Shown here piece by piece: positions 33,157 to 43,546 of a stretch of DNA of 64,000 nucleotides (positions are counted from its first letter, which is position 1; each line of letters opens with the position of its first letter). The notes below the pieces were generated by a model. The model did no database searches and was not told the origin of the DNA. It saw nothing but the letters and a program-made list of their open reading frames with translations. The DNA is from Devosia sp. Lineage in GTDB: Bacteria > Pseudomonadota > Alphaproteobacteria > Rhizobiales > Devosiaceae. The stretch covers positions 62,001-126,000 of the forward strand of contig JADGNE010000044.1 of NCBI GenBank assembly GCA_015234425.1, read 5' to 3'. Both the position numbers and the translations under genes were made by a program.

Positions 33157-33942
33157 TTACTTTGCTGTGTAGCCGCCATCGACCGGGATATTGGTGCCGG
33201 TGATGTAAGCGGAGGCATCGGAAGCGAGGAACACGATGGCGCCCATCATGTCGGTGTCATTGGCCATGCGGCCCAATTGCGTGCGGTCGTTGTAGTTCTT
33301 CACGAAGGCCGCAGGCTGGCCATTGAAGAAGCCACCCGGCGCCAGGCAATTCACGCGCACATTGTCGGGGCCGAGAATGCTCGCCGCCCAGCGGGTGAAG
33401 TTCAGCATGCCGCCCTTTTCGTAGTGATAGATCGGCGAGGGATCAGGCATCATGTCGGTGCCGACATAATTGCCGAGCTCAAGCCCGACAGAGCCCATCA
33501 TCGAGCCGATATTGATCACCGAGCCGGTCTTGTTGGCCGCCATAGTCTTGCCGAACAGCGAGGTGATCTTGAACAGAGCCGAGGCGTTGATGCGCAGGCT
33601 CTTGTCATAGGCTTCGAGGTCATGATCCCAGCCATTCATGGCCGAGCGGATCACTGCGTTGTTGACCAGCACGTCGCAGCGGCCAGCCTCTCCGATGATC
33701 GTGCTGTGCAGGGTCTCGATCGAAGCATCCGAGTTGAGATCAAGCGTCAGCGCGGTCACGTCATTGCCGGCGGCGCGTTCCTCGGCAGCCACAGCTTCGA
33801 GCGCCTCGAGATTGCGCGAGGCGATATAGGTCTTGGCCCCGGCCTGGGCGAGGGCGGCCACGATCTGGCGGCCATAAAGCCCTGCGCCGCCGGTGACGAG
33901 GGCGACTTTGCCCTTGAGGGAGAATGTGTCGAGAACGCCCAT
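33157..33942 (-). CDS. SDR-family oxidoreductase
   Basis: A 261-residue classical SDR. The cofactor motif is TGGAGLYG at about residues 16-23 and NNAV replaces NNAG near residue 92. The catalytic region has INIGSMMGS and YHYEKGGM, and the C-terminus is SAYITGTNIPVDGG. It is one of two SDR and Gfo/Idh/MocA pairs in this operon, suggesting consecutive oxidation and reduction steps on a sugar-like substrate. Two bases separate it from the next gene. Confidence 0.89.
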   Translation of the reverse strand: MGVLDTFSLKGKVALVTGGAGLYGRQIVAALAQAGAKTYIASRNLEALEAVAAEERAAGNDVTALTLDLNSDASIETLHSTIIGEAGRCDVLVNNAVIRSAMNGWDHDLEAYDKSLRINASALFKITSLFGKTMAANKTGSVINIGSMMGSVGLELGNYVGTDMMPDPSPIYHYEKGGMLNFTRWAASILGPDNVRVNCLAPGGFFNGQPAAFVKNYNDRTQLGRMANDTDMMGAIVFLASDASAYITGTNIPVDGGYTAK

Positions 33943-33944
33943 GA

Positions 33945-34904
33945 TCAGGATCCGAAGCTGGAAAGGAAGATTTCTTGGCCGCCGGCTTCGCGGCTTTCAA
34001 TGCCGGCGATGACGAGCTGCATGAGCTCGCGCGTCTGCGAGAAGGGCACTGGCGGTGTGCCGGTGCGGAGGAACCCCACATAGCTTTCGAGCTGCGCCTT
34101 GAAGGCGGTGAAGGTGTCCTGGCTGCGCAGGGTGGTGCCGCCTTCAGTGCCCGCCAGGGTGATGAAGCCAGAGCCACCGATCTGGTCGGCCGTCGTGGTG
34201 ATCACCACGTCGATGCCCTTCTCATGCTTGAGATGGACGACATTGCGTTCATAGGTGCCGGTATTGCGCACGGAGACGAAGCCCGGCCCGACGATCGGAT
34301 AAATCGATTCCAGCGCGTGGATGCCGTAGGTTTCCCACTTCTTGGCCATGGTGACGAAGACGGTGCGCAGCGCGCCGAACTCGTAGGTTGAGCCGTGATA
34401 GGGCAGGAATTCCTTGGCAAAGCGCATGCCCGAGGAGGAGATGATCGGCTTGCCCTCGGCCACCCATTTGGTGAAGGTCTCGAGGTCGGCGCGATTGTCA
34501 CAGAGCGGCTTGTCGACGAAGACGGGCAGGCCAGCCTCGACAAATGGCCGGGCGCGCTCGACGTGTTCAAAACCCTTGTCGGTGGCGACGACGACCGCGT
34601 CGACATGACCGATCACGTCTTCGGCGCGCTCAACCACATTGGCGATCTTGGCCACTTTGGCGACGTCATGGGCTTCTTGGGCAATGTCGGTCCAGACATG
34701 GGTCACCTCGACGCCGGAAATGCCCAGCGTCTCGGGCGGCTGCTTGCCGATATAGTTGATGATCGCCGGATAGGGGCATTGCTTGAGCGCCTCGGCATCA
34801 TAGCGGCCATTGATGATCATCGACCAGGAATAGGGATGGCCATTGCCCTCGACCATGCCGAGTATGGCCAGGCGAATGGGGCGGTCGGCAAATGGAAAGC
34901 TCAT
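33945..34904 (-). CDS. Gfo/Idh/MocA-family oxidoreductase
   Basis: A 319-residue dehydrogenase. The N-terminal Rossmann half starts IRLAILGMVEGNGHPYSW, a variant of the GxGxxG motif. VDKPLCDN carries the family's EKP-like catalytic Lys (here DKP), and a C-terminal beta-sheet domain follows. A long insert (INGRYDAEALKQCPYPAIINYIG) lies after the first strand. I place the start at 34904; a start 11 codons earlier is possible. It probably oxidises a sugar or cyclitol. Confidence 0.84.
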   Translation of the reverse strand: MSFPFADRPIRLAILGMVEGNGHPYSWSMIINGRYDAEALKQCPYPAIINYIGKQPPETLGISGVEVTHVWTDIAQEAHDVAKVAKIANVVERAEDVIGHVDAVVVATDKGFEHVERARPFVEAGLPVFVDKPLCDNRADLETFTKWVAEGKPIISSSGMRFAKEFLPYHGSTYEFGALRTVFVTMAKKWETYGIHALESIYPIVGPGFVSVRNTGTYERNVVHLKHEKGIDVVITTTADQIGGSGFITLAGTEGGTTLRSQDTFTAFKAQLESYVGFLRTGTPPVPFSQTRELMQLVIAGIESREAGGQEIFLSSFGS

Positions 34905-34914
34905 TGAAAATACC

Positions 34915-35691
34915 TCACCAGGCGGTCCAGCCGCCATCCACGCCCAGCACCTGGCCGGTGATGTAGGAGGCCGCGTCGGAAATCAGGAAGACAGTGGCGC
35001 CGGCTGTTTCGTGCTGGCGGCCGATGCGGCCGAGCATGGTCTCAGCCTCGAGATTGGCGATGAAATCGGGATGCGCCGTCCGCACGCCTTCATGCGGGAA
35101 GGGGCCGGGGAAGACAGCATTGACGCGGATGTTCTTCGGCCCGTAATGGCCGGCCATGGTGCGCACCATCTGGTTGAGCCCGGCCTTGCCGACCCCATAT
35201 TCGATGGAATTCGGAGCCATGTCGCCCGGGTAGTTTTTCGGGTCGGGCGAAACGACGCCATACATGGACGAATAGAGCACGACCGAGCCGCCGGAGGGCA
35301 TCTTGTCGGCCGCAGCGCGCGCGAGCAGGAAGGTTCCGGTGATGTTGATGCGGTTGGCCAGATCAAAGGTCTGGGCGTCAAGCGCGTCGAAGGTCTTGCC
35401 GGAATTGAAGGCCGTGGCAACGATCAGCCCGGAGAGGCCATCAAAGGCAGCGGCAGCCTTTTCGACACAGTCGAGGATCGAAGCCTCGTCAGCCATGTCG
35501 AGGGGCAGGGCGGCGACCCCACCCTTGCCCGGGGCCGCGGTCACCGTAGCCAGCGCTGTCGCCAGCCTTTCTGCGTCACGGTCGGCAATGACCACGTTGG
35601 CGCCCTGCGCCTTGAGCAGCAGGCATGTGGGAGTGCCCAGGTAACCGGCGCCGCCGGCTACAAGCACTGTACGTCCATCCATCTGAAACAT
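34915..35691 (-). CDS. SDR-family oxidoreductase
   Basis: A 258-residue SDR. The cofactor motif is GGAGYLG at residues 13-19. The NNAG position reads VATAFNSGK, a clear departure. The catalytic YGVGKAGL and the C-terminal ASYITGQVLGVDGG are intact. Residues SSMYGVVSPDPKNYPG form a long substrate loop. It is only moderately similar to the SDR at 33157. It lies between the two Gfo/Idh/MocA genes with 9-10 base gaps. Confidence 0.88.
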   Translation of the reverse strand: MFQMDGRTVLVAGGAGYLGTPTCLLLKAQGANVVIADRDAERLATALATVTAAPGKGGVAALPLDMADEASILDCVEKAAAAFDGLSGLIVATAFNSGKTFDALDAQTFDLANRINITGTFLLARAAADKMPSGGSVVLYSSMYGVVSPDPKNYPGDMAPNSIEYGVGKAGLNQMVRTMAGHYGPKNIRVNAVFPGPFPHEGVRTAHPDFIANLEAETMLGRIGRQHETAGATVFLISDAASYITGQVLGVDGGWTAW

Positions 35692-35700
35692 CTGGTTTCT

Positions 35701-36708
35701 CTACTGACCGAGTGAGACGATCGTGCGATCGGTCCAGCTGCGCTTTGCGCCAAGCGCGACCATGAGATTGAGCCGCGCCTCTTCAAGCGTGGCGAGGTGG
35801 CAGGGCTTGCCCTCCAGCGCATCGAGCATGGCATTGGCCTGGATGGTGAACCGGGCCTGATGGGCTTCGGTGGGCACCAGCCCGTCCATATAGTCGTGCG
35901 TTTCCTTGTCGGTGCCGCTATCGTCGTCGGCAAAGCTCAGGATCGAGTGGTTGAGGGTGAGGTTGCCAGCGGTGCCGATGAATTCGGTCCTGGAAACATT
36001 GGGCTTCTGGAACTGGTTGATGGTGACATTGGCCATCGCCCCGCTCTCGAAGCAGATGTTGACGAGGCATGTGTCCTCGGTCTCGGTGCCCTGCAAAACC
36101 AGCCGATCATGCATCGCGCCGACGGCGACGGGACGCCCCATCAGCCAGATCAGCATATCGAACGTGTGGCTGGCCGCATCGAGAATGGCGCCACCACCCA
36201 TTTCCGGACGCGCATAATAGGTGCGCTGGAAGTCCGGGCGATATTTGGGGAATTCCTGACCGGAATTGACATAGGCGAGGCGGAGATCACCGATCTTGCC
36301 ATTGGCGATGCCCTCGCGGACCGCCAGCAGTTCGGGGGCAATGCGGCGGATATAGCCAACGCGGGCGAGAACGCCGGACTGCTTGACCGCCTCGATCGCC
36401 GCATCGACGCCGTCCATGGTCACGGCCAGCGGCTTTTCGACCATGAAGGCGGTGCCGGCTGCGGCACACTGCTGCATCAACGGCACATGCATATGAGCCG
36501 GCGCGCAGATCACGGCGAGGTCGAATGACGCGAGGTCAGCCTCCTCCAGAGACGCATAGCTGGCCTCGAGTGCAAACATTTCCTCAGCTTCGGCGCGCCT
36601 CTCGGCATGCGGCTCGACGACGGACAGTTTTGCCCGTCCCGTCGCCGTATAGCCGCGCAGATGCCGGCGGCCAATGCCGCCACTGCCGATGATCAGAACC
36701 CTCTTCAT
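35701..36708 (-). CDS. Gfo/Idh/MocA-family oxidoreductase
   Basis: A 335-residue dehydrogenase starting MKRVLIIGSGGIGRRHLRGY with an intact GxGxxG. VEKPLAVTMDG carries the catalytic EKP lysine near residue 93. GGGAILDAASHTFDMLIWLMG holds the conserved Asp and His of the active site. ATG 36708 is preferred because GGGGAT precedes it and the Rossmann fold begins there. It is first gene of the seven-gene operon, divergent from the GntR regulator. Confidence 0.88.
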   Translation of the reverse strand: MKRVLIIGSGGIGRRHLRGYTATGRAKLSVVEPHAERRAEAEEMFALEASYASLEEADLASFDLAVICAPAHMHVPLMQQCAAAGTAFMVEKPLAVTMDGVDAAIEAVKQSGVLARVGYIRRIAPELLAVREGIANGKIGDLRLAYVNSGQEFPKYRPDFQRTYYARPEMGGGAILDAASHTFDMLIWLMGRPVAVGAMHDRLVLQGTETEDTCLVNICFESGAMANVTINQFQKPNVSRTEFIGTAGNLTLNHSILSFADDDSGTDKETHDYMDGLVPTEAHQARFTIQANAMLDALEGKPCHLATLEEARLNLMVALGAKRSWTDRTIVSLGQ

Positions 36709-36737
36709 TCCATCCCCCATCAAGCGCTGTTTGGTGC

Positions 36738-36795
36738 TTGACACTCCAAAAAACTATGTTGTTATGTTAATGAGATATCTTAGCGTGTCAACACG
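36738..36795. promoter_or_regulatory. Divergent overlapping promoters and operator region
   Basis: The 210-bp gap between the oxidoreductase operon and the GntR gene has a plus-strand TTGACA at 36738-36743 and a minus-strand TTGACA at 36786-36791, facing each other. For the minus strand, TAACAT (36764-36769) serves as -10 with a 16-bp spacer. TATGTT occurs twice (36755 and 36763), and CGTGT-CA-ACACG (36784-36795) is palindromic. One bound regulator could control both directions. Confidence 0.5.
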
Positions 36796-36918
36796 ACATC
36801 AGTGGCGATTTTGAGGGAAATCGTTTAAGGATTGCGGTTTCGTGAGGCGAAATTTCTACCACTGGTGGAAAATTCGCAAGTGAATAGAATTCGATTTCGG
36901 GGAGGGGTTGGAACGACG

Positions 36919-37758
36919 ATGCAAATATCCAGTTTTCCGGGCCCATTCCGCCCAGATGTTGAGCCATCATCGCAGTTTGGTCGACCAAACGCAGAGGAAG
37001 GCGCGCCAAATCAAGCTTTTCAGCAGGTTGAGTTGGTCGGTGCGCTGCCCGATGCATCCCTGATTGCCTCCGCGATCGCCAAGGAGATTCACTCCGGCCG
37101 GATGGAGGAGGGGAGCATGCTGTCCTCGGAGCGTCAGCTCTGCGACCGTTTCGGCGTTGGTCGCTCCATCATTCGAGAGGCGATCCGTCAGCTCGAAATG
37201 ATGGGGTTGGTCGAGTTGCGCAAGGGTCACCGCCCGCGGGTGGCCTATCCGAGTTTCTCGGGGTTGCTGGCCAGCATTTCCGACGCCTCGCGCCTGTTTT
37301 TCAGTGGCACGGAAGGTGGCGCACATATGGAGCAGGCTCGCCTGTTCCTCGAGACCAGCATGGTTCGCTATGCTGCGCATTCGGCGACGCCGGCCCAGAT
37401 TGCCAAGATGGTGGCAGCCATCGAGAAGGCCGATGCGGTTGTCGATGACCTTCCGCGCTTCCGCGACGCGGATGTGGCGTTCCACCGGGCGCTCGCCGAG
37501 GTGCCGGGGAACCCGATCTTCATCGCGCTGCATGACGCCTTCGTCGGCGGCTTGATGCGGGCGCGTCCGGATCCTGCTGACACGGCCCGCCACAACCGGC
37601 GGAGCAATGATGAACACAAGGGTGTCGTCCAGGCCATTATCGCTCGCGATGCAGCGGCCGCCGAGGCGATCCTGACCAAACACCTGACGCGCAATTTCGC
37701 GGTCTATGTCAATCACGTGCTCGGCCCCACGGCCGGGCAGCAAGCAATGGAGGGGTAG
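36919..37758 (+). CDS. GntR-family regulator, FadR/FCD subgroup
   Basis: A 279-residue regulator. About 45 variable residues precede the winged helix (LIASAIAKEIHSGRMEEGSM, LCDRFGVGRSIIREAIRQLE, then ELRKGHRPRV). The C-terminal helical FCD ligand-binding domain has the usual metal-site residues in RFRDADVAFHRALAEV and NDEHKGVVQAI. I prefer ATG 36919, after GGGGAGGGG, over a TTG at 36832. It lies between the divergent oxidoreductase operon and the ABC/lyase operon and probably controls both. Confidence 0.87.
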   Translation: MQISSFPGPFRPDVEPSSQFGRPNAEEGAPNQAFQQVELVGALPDASLIASAIAKEIHSGRMEEGSMLSSERQLCDRFGVGRSIIREAIRQLEMMGLVELRKGHRPRVAYPSFSGLLASISDASRLFFSGTEGGAHMEQARLFLETSMVRYAAHSATPAQIAKMVAAIEKADAVVDDLPRFRDADVAFHRALAEVPGNPIFIALHDAFVGGLMRARPDPADTARHNRRSNDEHKGVVQAIIARDAAAAEAILTKHLTRNFAVYVNHVLGPTAGQQAMEG

Positions 37759-37859
37759 GCGACGTTCGACTTTCGCAGCGGGAGCTGCGCTGCCTGGAAC
37801 CAACGTGGGGTTCGTTCCTGGCCAGACTTTCAAATAATTTGCAAAACAGGGGAACGTAG

Positions 37860-39491
37860 ATGCAAATCAAGAAACTGATCGCCACCGGCCTAGCCGTGTT
37901 GATGTCTTCCACCGCCATCAGTGGCGTGGTTGCCCAGCCGATCAATGAAAACCAGCTGTCCGATCCGCGCGTCCGTCAGGCGATCAGTTACGCCATCGAC
38001 ATGGACACCATTGCAGAGACCATTTTCGAGGGTGCAGCCATTCCGGCTGATGGTCTCCTTCCGGATGGCCCGAACAAGCCGACCGACCTCAACCCCTACA
38101 AGTATGATCCTGACAAGGCTCGTGCGCTGCTGGCCGAAGCCGGCTGGGACAGCAATCGCGAACTGGACGTCGTCTATTACTATGCCGACCAGGCCACTGC
38201 CGACCTGATGGCCGCGATGCAGGCTTATCTGGGCGACGTCGGTATCAAGATGAACTACCGCATGCTCGAGGGCGATATCGGCTCCCAGATCTCGGTTGTT
38301 CCTGAGGATCCGGTGAACGGCCCGTCCGCTGTGACCTGGGACATGCTGTACGGCGCCCGCGCCGCTCTGGCCCTCCAGGAATACTTCAACCGCTACGCTC
38401 TCGGCGGCAAGCCGATGATCCCGAATATCGACCGGATGAACGAGCTGGTGGCCCAGGTCAACGGCACGACCGATCCGGAAATCCAGCGCGAAGGTTACTT
38501 CGAGATGGAGCGGATCATCAACGAAAACGTCTACCAGATCCCGCTCTACTACCAGCAGCTGTACACCTTCGAGAGCACCCGCGTGAACCGCAACGGCGCT
38601 CCCTATGGCAACGAGCAGTACAACTACAACTGGGGTATCGAGAACTGGACCGTTGAGCCCGATGCCAGCGGCAAGGCGGTGATGTACACCAATACCGGCC
38701 CTGCACAGTTCTTCGAAGTTCCGTGGCAGAACCTCGGTATCTTCGTCGCCAACAAGTTCGCCTTCGACACGGTTCTTGAATCGGACGGCGATCTCACCCC
38801 GATCGGCGGCGAGATGGCCGAGACCTATTCGATCAGCGAAGATGGCCTCACCTTCACCGTCACCCTCAAGGATGGCCTGAAGTGGCACGACGGCACCGAC
38901 ATCACCGGCAATGATCTTGCCTGGTCTGTTGGCGCAGCGCTGAAGTTCCCGATCACCCACCCGGTGGTGAAGTCGACCCTCACCAAGATCGAGGGCGCCG
39001 AAGCCTTCGTGGCTGGCGACGCCGACGCGGTGACTGGCATCAGTGTTGACGGCAACACGGTGACCATGAAGTTCGCGGCCATCGACCCGAACGTCCTTCT
39101 GACCTTCAGCCAGTTCGCTCCGCTGCCGGCTGCACAGTTCGAAGGTGTTGACCTGATCAATCTCCAGCAGGCTCCCTACTGGCAGAAGCCGATCGGCTCG
39201 GGTCCGTTCAAGATCGATGAAGTCGTGATGAACGACTACACCACGCTCGTCGCCTTCGAGGGCTACCACAAGGGCACGCCGAAGATCGAACAGATCGTCG
39301 CCAGCCCGTCCTACGAGAACGACGCCAACCTGCTCGTCAACGCAAGTGCAGGCAAGGCCGACTTCGGCTACACCAAGGTTGCCAGCGACGTGCCGGCCCT
39401 TGAAGCGCTGGATCACATGGTCGTTCACCCGATCAACATCCCGTACACGCGCATGCTGTGGATCAATCAGTTCCCGCTTCCCACGAAGTAA
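37860..39491 (+). CDS. Family-5 solute-binding protein with circularly permuted lobes
   Basis: A 543-residue exported protein (signal peptide 1-25, ending SGVVAQ). Right after the signal comes what is normally the C-terminal half of Dpp/Opp binding proteins: LSDPRVRQAISYAIDMDTI at 33-51, YDPDKARALLAEAGW at 82-96, and DVGIKMNYRM. The usual N-terminal half follows: TPIGGEMAETYSISEDGLTF at 313-332, LKDGLKWHDGTDITGNDLAWS at 336-356, IGSGPFKIDEV at 445-455. The protein ends MLWINQFPLPTK, exactly the segment that in normal members directly precedes the RVRQAI motif. The order is therefore a circular permutation. Both halves are intact in one frame, and transporter genes follow, so it is probably functional. 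Confidence 0.9.
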   Translation: MQIKKLIATGLAVLMSSTAISGVVAQPINENQLSDPRVRQAISYAIDMDTIAETIFEGAAIPADGLLPDGPNKPTDLNPYKYDPDKARALLAEAGWDSNRELDVVYYYADQATADLMAAMQAYLGDVGIKMNYRMLEGDIGSQISVVPEDPVNGPSAVTWDMLYGARAALALQEYFNRYALGGKPMIPNIDRMNELVAQVNGTTDPEIQREGYFEMERIINENVYQIPLYYQQLYTFESTRVNRNGAPYGNEQYNYNWGIENWTVEPDASGKAVMYTNTGPAQFFEVPWQNLGIFVANKFAFDTVLESDGDLTPIGGEMAETYSISEDGLTFTVTLKDGLKWHDGTDITGNDLAWSVGAALKFPITHPVVKSTLTKIEGAEAFVAGDADAVTGISVDGNTVTMKFAAIDPNVLLTFSQFAPLPAAQFEGVDLINLQQAPYWQKPIGSGPFKIDEVVMNDYTTLVAFEGYHKGTPKIEQIVASPSYENDANLLVNASAGKADFGYTKVASDVPALEALDHMVVHPINIPYTRMLWINQFPLPTK

Positions 39492-39502
39492 ACTGATCAA
39501 TG

Positions 39503-39530
39503 GGAGCGCCGGCTTTGCGGCCGGCGCTCC
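39503..39530 (+). terminator. Intra-operon hairpin after the binding-protein gene
   Basis: An 11-bp GC stem (GGAGCGCCGGC at 39503-39513, complement at 39520-39530) with a 6-base loop is followed by TGCGTATTTT. Such a site between binding-protein and permease genes commonly lowers downstream expression or stabilises the upstream mRNA. Confidence 0.6.
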
Positions 39531-39569
39531 TGCGTATTTTCAAATCAAGACGGGGACCGGCCAGACACC

Positions 39570-40532
39570 ATGCTGACCTACATCATCAGGCGCATCCTGA
39601 TCCTGATCCCGATGGCATTTGTCATCTGCTTTTTAGTTTATCTCGGGCTTGAGCTCACGCCGGGAGACGCCGTCTCCCACATGATCAGTCCGGATATGCT
39701 CGGCAGCATGGATCCCGAACGGCTGGAGGCCTTGCGTCAGTCGCTCGGCCTGGGCCAACCCTTTTATGTCCGGTTCTGGTCCTGGTTCACCAATCTCATC
39801 CAGGGCAATTTCGGCTATTCCACCAATGGTGGCGTCCCGATTGCCAGCATTCTTGCGACGCGCCTTCCGGCCACGCTGGAACTGGCTGCCATCGCGCTGT
39901 TGTTCTCGACGATCATCGGCAGCATTCTGGGCGTTATCAGTGCGCTCAAGCGTGGCACCGCTACCGACAGCGCCCTCACCGTGGTCGGCATGCTCGGTGT
40001 GTCCATCCCCGAATTCTTCTTCGGTCTCGTCGCCATCCTGATCTTCGGTCTCAACCTCGGCTGGTTGCCGGTGGGCGGCCGATCCATGCCTGGCTATCTG
40101 ACCCTTTGGGATCGCTTGCCCCATCTGGTGATGCCGGCGCTCGTCCTCTCGATCATGCTCACCGCTGGTGTCATGCGCTATGCGCGCTCGTCCATGCTGG
40201 ACGCACTGAGCCGCGACTTCATCAAGACCGCCCGCTCCAAGGGCCTGCCGGAATGGCGCGTCAACGTGCTGCACGGTTTTCGCGTGGCGCTGACACCCGT
40301 CGTCGTGCTCATCGGCTTCCGCCTGCCGGTTCTGATCGGCGGCTCGGTCATCATCGAGCAGGTGTTCCAGTGGCCGGGCATCGGCAATGAGTTCATCTCG
40401 GCCGTCCGCTCGCAGGATTATCCGGTGGTGATGACCATCGCGCTGCTGTCCGTGATGGCAGTGCTGATCGCCAGTCTCATCGTTGACATCCTGACCGCCC
40501 TTATCGACCCGCGCGTCCGGCTGGGAGAATAG
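39570..40532 (+). CDS. Peptide-type ABC transporter permease (DppB-like)
   Basis: A 320-residue inner-membrane permease with a first span at about residues 7-29. The DppB-type periplasmic loop carries LRQSLGLGQPFYVRFWSWF and FGYSTNGGVPIASIL, and five further spans follow. The coupling loop is FIKTARSKGLPEWRVNVLHGF near residue 220. It is the translocator partner for the permuted binding protein at 37860. Confidence 0.92.
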   Translation: MLTYIIRRILILIPMAFVICFLVYLGLELTPGDAVSHMISPDMLGSMDPERLEALRQSLGLGQPFYVRFWSWFTNLIQGNFGYSTNGGVPIASILATRLPATLELAAIALLFSTIIGSILGVISALKRGTATDSALTVVGMLGVSIPEFFFGLVAILIFGLNLGWLPVGGRSMPGYLTLWDRLPHLVMPALVLSIMLTAGVMRYARSSMLDALSRDFIKTARSKGLPEWRVNVLHGFRVALTPVVVLIGFRLPVLIGGSVIIEQVFQWPGIGNEFISAVRSQDYPVVMTIALLSVMAVLIASLIVDILTALIDPRVRLGE

Positions 40533-40536
40533 TTCC

Positions 40537-41478
40537 ATGACCAATCCCACAGCTCCCGCAACGCGTCGTCGCACTCGGTTCGATGCCCAGTTCGACCGTA
40601 TCCGTGCCCGCGAGGAGGCCGGCGAGGCCCGCTCGCGCGGCGGTTCGCGTACGCTCAACAAGTTTCTCAACAACCGGCTCGCGGTCATTGGCCTCATCAT
40701 CTTCTCGGTGATCCTCCTGGCCTCGATCTTTGCGCCCTTCCTGACGCCGCATGATCCCAACAAGATCAATCTGCGTGCCATGCTGCAGCCGCCCTCCTGG
40801 GAGCACTGGTTCGGCACGGATCGCACCGGGCGCGACCTCTTTGCCCGCGTGCTCTACGGCGGCCGCATCTCCATTCTCGTCGGGCTTGGCAGCGCCATCC
40901 TCGGGGCCATCGTCGGTGTCGTGATCGGCGTCTACACCGGCTATGTCGGCGGCTGGCTCGATGCCATCGCCATGCGCGTCTCGGAAATTTTCATGTCGTT
41001 TCCGCAGATCATCCTGGTGCTGATGCTGGTCTCGATCCTCGGCCAGTCGCTGCTCAACCTCATCCTGATCTTCACGCTCACCGGCTGGGGCGGCATCTAC
41101 CGTATGTCCCGCGCCCGCATGCTGAGCCTTCGCGAAGAGGAATATGTGCTGGCGTTGCGCAGTTTCGGGCTCTCCCGCCCGCTGATTGCCTTCAAGCACA
41201 TGCTGCCGAACGCCCTTGGGCCGATCATGGTCAACATTACCCTCTCGACGGCAGCCTTCATCCTGCAGGAGGCTGGCCTCAGCTTCCTCGGTCTCGGCGT
41301 GCCGCTCTCCATCCCGACCTGGGGTAATATTCTCAACGTGGCGCAGGACCTTCGCGTGCTTCAGACCAATTGGTGGATCTGGTTGCCGGTGGGCAGCGTG
41401 ATTTCGCTCTTCGTGCTCAGCGTCAATTTCATTGGCGATGGTCTGCGCGATGCGACCGATCCGACCCAGCAAGGATAA
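40537..41478 (+). CDS. Peptide-type ABC transporter permease (DppC-like)
   Basis: A 313-residue inner-membrane permease. A charged cytoplasmic tail of about 45 residues precedes the first span. EHWFGTDRTGRDLFARVLYG is the typical DppC loop. Five more spans and a coupling loop (YVLALRSFGLSRPLIAFKHML) follow. Only 4 bases separate it from the DppB-like gene. Confidence 0.92.
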   Translation: MTNPTAPATRRRTRFDAQFDRIRAREEAGEARSRGGSRTLNKFLNNRLAVIGLIIFSVILLASIFAPFLTPHDPNKINLRAMLQPPSWEHWFGTDRTGRDLFARVLYGGRISILVGLGSAILGAIVGVVIGVYTGYVGGWLDAIAMRVSEIFMSFPQIILVLMLVSILGQSLLNLILIFTLTGWGGIYRMSRARMLSLREEEYVLALRSFGLSRPLIAFKHMLPNALGPIMVNITLSTAAFILQEAGLSFLGLGVPLSIPTWGNILNVAQDLRVLQTNWWIWLPVGSVISLFVLSVNFIGDGLRDATDPTQQG

Positions 41479-41482
41479 TGTG

Positions 41483-42485
<1,003 letters not shown>

Positions 42486-42493
<8 letters not shown>

Positions 42494-43526
42494 GGACAAG
42501 GATGTCATTCTCCGCCTGCGCGGGGTGAAGGCGCATTTCCCGGTCAAGGCAGGCGTCTTCAAGCGCACGGTCGGCCATGTGAAGGCCGTCGACGGCGTCG
42601 ATATCGACGTTTATCGCGGTGAGGTCCTCGGCCTCGTCGGCGAAAGCGGCTGTGGCAAGACAACGCTCGGCAAGGCCATCCTGCAGCTGGTGAAGCCCAC
42701 CGACGGCGAGATCGTCTATAATTCTCCGCAGGGTGAACAGGCCGATCTGGTCAAGCTCGACAACGAGCAGATGACCCCGTTCCGCAAGCGCCTGCAGATC
42801 GTCTTTCAGGATCCGCATTCCTCGCTCAATCCGGCCTTCACCATCTTCGGCTCGCTCGAAGATCCGCTGAAGAAATACGGCATCAAGTCGCGCGAGGAAC
42901 GCCGCAAGATCATCGGCGACCTGCTCGAAGCGGTGAACATGCGCCGCGAATATATGGACCGCTATCCGCACGAATTTTCGGGCGGCCAGCGCCAACGCAT
43001 CGGCATTGCCCGGGCGCTCAGCATCGAGCCCGAACTGATCGTCTGCGACGAGGCCGTCTCGGCGCTCGACGTGTCGATCCAGGCCCAGGTGCTGCAGCTC
43101 CTGATGAAGCTCAAGGCTGAGCGCAACCTCACCTATATCTTCATCACCCACGATCTCAGCGTCACCGAATATATCTGCGACCGTGTCGCCGTGATGTATC
43201 TGGGGCGCGTGGTGGAGCTGTGCCGCTCCGAAGATCTCTTCGCCAATAATCTCCACCCTTATACCGAGGCGCTGCTCTCGGCGATCCCGGTGGCCGATCT
43301 CGACAAGAAGACCGATCGCATCGTGCTGCAGGGCGACGTCCCGAGCCCGGTCAATCCGCCTTCGGGCTGCCCGTTCCATCCGCGCTGCCGCTACGCCAAG
43401 GACGTCTGCAAGACAGTCGTTCCCCCGCTCAAGCGCTACTCGGTCGACGGGCACGACCACTACGCCTCCTGCCATCTCATCGACTTGCCGGAAGCGACGG
43501 ATGAAGCCGTCGCCATTCCTGCCTGA
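42486..43526 (+). CDS. Peptide-type ABC transporter ATP-binding protein (DppF-like)
   Basis: A 346-residue ABC ATPase. Walker A is GESGCGKTT at about residues 52-60, the signature FSGGQRQR and Walker B LIVCDEAVSALDVS. Here DEA replaces the usual DEP after the catalytic acid region. The C-terminal domain has GCPFHPRCRYAKDVC and ASCH. It completes a two-ATPase, two-permease importer for the permuted binding protein. Confidence 0.92.
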
Positions 43527-43546
43527 TTTTTAATTCGGAGCCAAAA

